Source of the DNA: Albugo candida | Lineage: Eukaryota > Oomycota > Peronosporomycetes > Albuginales > Albuginaceae | Direction of reading: 5' to 3' | NCBI GenBank assembly: GCA_905220665.1 | Contig: CAJNAR010000168.1 | Location: 186,001 to 250,000 of the forward strand | Length of the DNA stretch: 64,000 bases | Shown here: piece after piece, positions 59,079 to 64,000 of the stretch | Position numbering within the stretch: position 1 is the first letter of the stretch | How the letters are laid out: each line of letters starts with the position of its first letter | Notes under the pieces: generated by a model | The model's input: only the letters and a program-made list of their open reading frames with translations | What the model was told of the DNA's origin: nothing | The model's database searches: none | Translations under genes and position numbers: made by a program

Positions 59079-61230
59079 GTGCAATAAAAAGTATGCTTTA
59101 CGGGCGCAATGTTTGAAAGTCGCTCAAATTTTGATGTGAATTTCGGTGAGTTGCATTGGGTGAAGCATATTGCGCTGGAATTGCTTGAATGATCCGACAG
59201 TCCAAGCTTCTCATTCCTGCAGAGTGTCGAATTTATTGTCTGACATACTGCGCTCATCGCTCAGACTACTGCTGATAACCTTCCAAGCTCTTTTCAGAAC
59301 CGCTACTTCCTCAGCAATACGTTCATGTCTTGGACCGCACTCGAAGCTATCGGACTCATCGCTACTTTTTCTTGGTACTTTGACTGGAATATCGAGGTAT
59401 GGATCATCATCATGAGCGTGAGGTGGTTTTGAAGACTCAGTTGACAAAGTCCCTACAGCTTTACCGCTCAATTTTTCTGTCGACCGAATAGGCTCACAAT
59501 GATCCTGATCGCCTTCCTCGGCGACTTTGTTCTCGTGGCTGAAAGTATCAGGTATCGAGACAGTAGGACCCTCCTCATGTGTTCTCCCTTTGCACACTTC
59601 TTCAATGGGCTTTGCAGACTCTCCATTGCCGTCTGAGTTATCATGTACTCTTCCATCTTCCACTGTGTTCCGTGTGGAGTGAGCGTCATCCTGGCGAAGT
59701 TTGCGTTCTGTAGCGCTTTTTTGCAGTTCAGTCTATTTGATGAGAATATGATCGACAAATTTATCTTCGAGAGTTTGACGAATTGCGTGCTCTTGTGATG
59801 CTAGAACATCATTCTTATATTTCGGTAATTTCTCTGTGACCTGTCGTTCTTCTCTTTCATCGTCTCGTTTCCAATTCCCAAAGCTTTGCAAATCGGTTGA
59901 TTATTGCTGCTTTGTACATGTGATGTATTCCTCCCGTAAACTTTTCTATTGGAATTTGAGTTGTATTTTATGTCGATGATATGCTTTTCCGTTTTGAATT
60001 CGATACGTTTGACCTCTTCGATCTCTTTTCGAAGTGATATTTTATAATTTATTCGCTGATGATGTGATTTATATATCTCTTCTCGTCGGAAAACTTTGTC
60101 TTTCCTACGCTTTGAAGACTCATCCAATGTTTGATGAGCAGTTTCCTCCATTTTTTGTAGACGTTCGAGTCTCAGCTTTCTCGTTTCGTGATCCAAAGCT
60201 CTTGGACTGATCACACGCTCCGTCTCCGCTTTGAGCATTTCTTTTCGTCGTACCCACTTTTTGCATCGTTTATTTTTCTTTGATCCATTCCGGGTGTTTC
60301 AATCCGAGCTCATTGGACTCCTTTTGCAATCGATCCAAAAGACTTTTCTTCTCTGCAGTTTCTACTTCTTCCAAAGCGATTTGCTGTCGTTCCTGTATGT
60401 CCGCAAACGAGCAGTTACGACATCGTACCCTTCCAAGAGGCATTTCGTATCTTAATCTTCATGTCCACCACGAGCTTGGGGTAATTCGTGAATGCCGGGT
60501 ACTGGCCTTTAGGTAGCGCGAAATTGTTCACTCTGCCGGGCCCATAGTCTGCGCTATTGTCCAAGTACATTAGCGCGTTTGTAGTAGCCTCCTGATCGAT
60601 TTGCCGGGCAACATTGTGCATCAATTGTATCAATTTGTTGATTTGTAGCGAATTTTGTTGATGGAAAAACTGATGGATCGAATACTGATCTTTTCCAACA
60701 AGTAGGGCTGTTCGAAAGTAGTGATTATAGGCGAGCACAGCACTAATCGCTACGATCGTCTTTGCAGCAATGTGAAGCTCACGGGCTAATGAATCGTATG
60801 CTTGTTTCAGACCTTCTGTGGCGTTGCTGAGTTGATGCGTAAAGGTAAGAAACGCATCTTGAGGCGGTGTTCAAGACACAAATTCGGTTCTGGCCGTATC
60901 GTCATCAAACTCAGCTTCATGATACTGCTGCCAGTTTCTCGAGGATGGCGTCAGATTTCCAATAGCATACCATCTTGCGTATTTGTGAGGTCGAGATGTA
61001 ATCCAGAATCTCCAAATCTTCTATTGCTGCCACCGTATTTAAAGCAAGTGGTTGTGATTTGCTAGCATTGAACACATCCAAGCGCATTTGTATCCGATGT
61101 ACAGAGAGTTCCAACATCTCTTCCGTCTTTCGTCCTGTCTTTGTAGCTGTGGATGGCAACGCGGAAGGATTCACCGATTTTCCAGGTCCCAAAGAGCCAG
61201 AAATACCACCAAAAATATCAAAAAAATATC
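59079..61230 (-). pseudogene. Second coiled-coil gene of the inverted repeat, copy B, truncated
   Basis: Same gene as 4950-7303. Open pieces: 61192-60917 (KSVNPSALPSTATKTGRK through KMVCYWKSDAILEKLAAVS), 60738-60415, 60238-59801 (ERVISPRALDHETRKLRLER) and 59663-59211. Arm B keeps the frame in the first piece, where arm A has a 2-bp deletion, but its 3' end is cut off at the junction near 59078, where the last part of the gene was lost together with UBE2S. Shared stops with arm A suggest decay before duplication or unrecognised introns. Function unknown. Confidence 0.5.
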
Positions 61231-61300
61231 ACATCGTGTCGGTGCACTTCCGCAGCTCGTGAATGAATCATCTTGAGAATTCGTGAATTTGTATGAGGAA

Positions 61301-61521
61301 GAGAAATACCATCATAGCCTCAATAGACTGGTCAAGGAGATTCACTTATATCGGGTGTTGATGGAATGCGTTCGTCCATGTACGATGATGTCATTTTTGC
61401 ATTCGATATTTGAGAAATACCATCATAGCCTCAATAGACTGGTCAAGGAGATTCACTTATATCGGGTGTTGATGGAATCTGTTCGTCCATGTACGATGAT
61501 GTCATTTTTGCATTCGATATT
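61301..61521. repeat. 111-bp tandem duplication in arm B
   Basis: The segment beginning GAGAAATACCATCATAGCCT at 61301 is repeated from 61412 with very few differences (one visible in ATGCGTTCG versus CTGTTCG). Arm A has a single copy near 4700-4810. The period is a multiple of three, but the region does not look like a real protein. Confidence 0.85.
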
Positions 61522-61748
61522 TCTAAATGATTCGATGCAAGTCAAGTGAGCAAATATGTGATACCGACTACTTGTGATGGCTACTACCGCAATAAACGTT
61601 TCTTGCGAAACCTATAGTGTAAAGAGAAATGGTCTACACAAGTTTTGTGCAAAGGGAATACAGTAGAAGCAACTACAAATACGACAACAAGACTTATATT
61701 AATTACATTTAAATACTCACAGGTGCAATTGAAGAGCTAGATAGATGA

Positions 61749-61902
61749 TGACGTAATGAGGTCATCCATAACCTTCCAGCACTTGCACCTCCAATGACGA
61801 AATGAGGTCATTGGAGCTTTCATTCCAGCACTTGCACCTCCATGCATTGACGTGATGAGGTCATTGCCAGAACTTTCACACCCAGATGACGTAATGAGGT
61901 CA
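61749..61902. repeat. Four CRE-like 16-mers in tandem (arm B)
   Basis: TGACGTAATGAGGTCA and close variants at 61749-61764, 61795-61810, 61848-61863 and 61887-61902, the reverse complement of the arm A cluster. The core is retained in all four units while spacers have changed, including an extra spacer segment near 61811-61830. Confidence 0.7.
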
Positions 61903-61948
61903 TCGATGCCAGTGATCGGGTTCCAATGGCACGCGTTGTGTGAATCAT

Positions 61949-63151
61949 CTACAATGGCGTAATGGGGCCATTCGATAAATTTGCTTTGTCCGAATCAGTT
62001 TCCACCTGGTAGCGTCCGAAGGGCTTTCCTGCAACCGTTGTGCGAATTTTCAACTCCCACTTTAGAATAGCGGCTTGAACCTGCACGCCGCTGAAATGCT
62101 TCAATTCCACACTTGAGAGATACGCCATGTTGCCATCTTCGTTCCCCGGCCGCATTTTTCGTAAGACTTGAGCTTCCGCTTCAAGTTTGCATATTTGCTC
62201 TTGCGCTTGGTAAAGCTCCGTCGTCTTGCTTCCCAACTCTTGTAACAAGTCTTCGATAAGTTCCTCCGGTTGAATGAGTTCCGTTTGACTTTCTTCGGGT
62301 GCCGCAAATGGACACTCCATCGTACCGCTAACACTGTTCGGTCGGTTTTCCAAGCATTCAAGAGCACATTCGAGCTGCTGTATGTAGTCGTGTGCACCTT
62401 GCACGTGGGCTGCTTTTGCTTCCAGAGAGAACAGCAATTCCGAACTGATAGTTTCGAGTTCTCTAGCTTCCGTTGCGCGCTTTTCACACGCAAGTTGCAT
62501 CTCCACTGCCTTTTCCGCCGCGCTATTACGATCGTTCTCCAGCCGGGTTTCAAGATCTTTGACTTTTGAGTTGATTCCACTGATCTCTATCTTTGCGTCT
62601 TCCAGCTGGGCTGATTTCTCGTTCAATGAGCGCAATAGCTGCTCATTTTTTCTCTTCAGCTGCTCGTTTTCACTCTTCAGCTTCTCAAAGTCACTAAGAC
62701 GCGGTCGGTTCACTGATGCTGGTGGGGCATGCGCGACGGAGTTGCGATTCGCTGTTGCTGTGGAAGGCATTCTTGCTCGCGCTCCGGAAGCCGCTGCTGC
62801 GTCCACGCGCGTAACCGAGCCATTCGTATGAGTCATCGCCGGTGATGCTCGCACATTCGAGGCTGTTGCTTCGGATGGTGTCGTTCGTGATGCGTTGCCA
62901 CCAGCGGCGCGGGTCACGTTTCTTGTCGTCGTTGGAATGACGCGCTGCTGGATGGCGCGTGGTTGGGTGGTGGTTGGGTGGTGCGTGGTTGGGTGGTGCG
63001 TGGTTGGGTCGAGCGCTGTCGATTTTGTAACGCTGACGTCTCTGTTGGGGCTCTCAGCGCATACCCGCCGCCGACACGCTTCAATGTCGGCGCTGTTTCG
63101 TTTTGAGTAGGCCCGTTTCTTGGGCGCATGTTGGCCGTCGTAGTTATGCTT
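61949..63151 (-). pseudogene. Coiled-coil protein gene of the inverted repeat, copy B, start codon lost
   Basis: Reading from the position equivalent to ATG 3074, now AAG at 63151-63149, the frame is open for 400 codons to the stop at 61949. The His/Thr/Pro repeat region is shorter than in copy A. One compensating pair of small indels (in the microsatellite and an extra A near 62920) restores the frame. The coiled coil continues beyond the point where copy A shifts frame, with EQICKLEAEAQVLRKMRPGN and VELKHFSGVQVQAAILKWEL near the C-terminus. An internal Met about 80 codons further could serve as start. Whether the gene is still used is unclear; family unknown. Confidence 0.5.
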
Positions 63152-63596
63152 TTTCGCTGCATGTTCAAAAAATAGTTAGTTCTTCGTTTAAGGCAAAGCA
63201 AACAAAGAATACTGACACATATCGACCTCACCGTGCAAGTCTCTTAGCATCATTCTGGATGCTGATTGGAGACATTATCGTTTTAAAAAGGCGGCCCTTT
63301 CCAAGCGATCGAAAGTGGAATCGGCAGATGAGTGGCGCTCATCAATGAGAATGACTCATTCTGAGTGTCTTTTGCAGTAATGGAATCGGTGCAAAGGACA
63401 CACAAAACGAGATGCAGTCATTGATGAGTGCAACTCGTGCTGCGGAAGAGCTATTTTTAGATATGGCGGCAAGGAGTACCGTGAGATCCAGAAATAGCGG
63501 CAGCTTGAATATGTAGTTGATATGGAAGGTAAGTGTATGATAAGTCCATAATACAGATTCGTAGGTAAATAGTATTGATGTTATGAAAAGCAACTT

Positions 63597-64000
63597 GACA
63601 ATTAACCTAAAACAGTTTCACTTAGAAAGATCTTGGTGTCCTATACACTGGTGGAAACCGACAAGAGATACACAGTTTCAAAGCAATCATGCAACAATTA
63701 CAAGGGTATTCCGATCTCCGCTGATCTCGGATATGATTTCTAGTCGCTACTCGTCGCTGGCTCCATACTCACCGACATACAACATCCATGTCTCGTAGCA
63801 CTACGTCATTTTTCGCCACCGGTGGCAAACGAAATCTTGGATTTAAGATCGCTAAAATGGGGCAAATTTGCAATATTTGTACGATGGCTCAATTGGTGTG
63901 TGTCCAGTATGCAACCTTCAGTTCGCAAATTCCTTTTTATCGTGTGAAATGATCGTTTTTGAAGTCAGTCGTCAGGGCTTCGGATTCTGGTCATAATCAT
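63597..64000. other. Right flank, nothing recognised
   Basis: About 400 bases after arm B, AT-rich, with no convincing gene, repeat or RNA. A gene could begin beyond the window. Confidence 0.4.

Larger units (their letters stand above)
58880..63596 (-). repeat. Arm B of the large inverted repeat (partner 2384-8410)
   Basis: Read on the minus strand from 63596, it is collinear with arm A: coiled-coil gene, CRE-like cluster, second gene, then a junction near 59078 that jumps from the equivalent of 7012 to the equivalent of 8233. It lacks the 253-bp insertion of arm A and the UBE2S interval but has an extra 111-bp tandem copy near 61301-61521. Homology stops near 58880 and 63596. Confidence 0.9.

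Noticed and set aside
1..64000. tRNA, rRNA or CRISPR features
   Set aside because: I looked for tRNA A- and B-box words and regular short repeats and saw none convincing. A dedicated scan would be needed to exclude tRNAs.

Overview
The window is nuclear DNA of a eukaryote with compact, intron-poor genes. Introns are short (about 48-75 nt), GT-AG, often with a CTAAC- or CTGAC-like branch site. Intact genes use the standard code. Two large START-domain membrane proteins, a kinase combining an Arb2-like region, a FYVE-type finger and an AGC kinase, a bHLH factor, and many degenerate repeats fit an oomycete. An Albugo-like white rust is my best guess. That is inference from gene style, since no species marker is present.

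Layout. 1-2377: broken LINE-type retrotransposon. 2384-8410: arm A of a large inverted repeat carrying two coiled-coil genes in decayed form plus the intact APC/C E2 gene UBE2S. 9.1-13.8 kb: intact bS6m, an unidentified small protein and a five-exon ACADSB-type acyl-CoA dehydrogenase. 13.8-26.5 kb: a gene-poor graveyard with two copies of a second coiled-coil repeat family (R2), an aspartyl-tRNA synthetase relic, a decayed copy of the GPD2 gene and one intact gene (SCI1-like). 26.85-32.88 kb: a G+C-richer block of broken coding sequence, mostly minus strand, bounded by direct repeats and containing a near-perfect inverted repeat; I cannot identify its origin. 33-35.1 kb: two more R2 copies. 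36-57 kb: dense, well-preserved genes (GPD2, CH-domain protein, two START paralogues flanking a thioredoxin-like membrane protein, UBE2J, Arb2-FYVE-AGC kinase, bHLH factor, prolyl oligopeptidase). 58.9-63.6 kb: arm B of the inverted repeat, lacking UBE2S.

How genes relate. Two ubiquitin E2s are present: UBE2S (APC/C chain elongation) and UBE2J (ER tail-anchored, ERAD type). Two mitochondrial enzymes, the FAD-linked glycerol-3-phosphate dehydrogenase and ACADSB, feed electrons to the quinone pool. The START pair is predicted to act in lipid transfer at membranes. No operon logic applies.

The most unusual features are the 50-kb-spaced inverted repeat whose two arms carry different lesions, with UBE2S deleted from one arm, and the terminally redundant G+C-richer block at 26.85-32.88 kb. 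I saw no convincing tRNA, rRNA or CRISPR. Splice sites were read by eye and exon ends could be wrong by a few bases.
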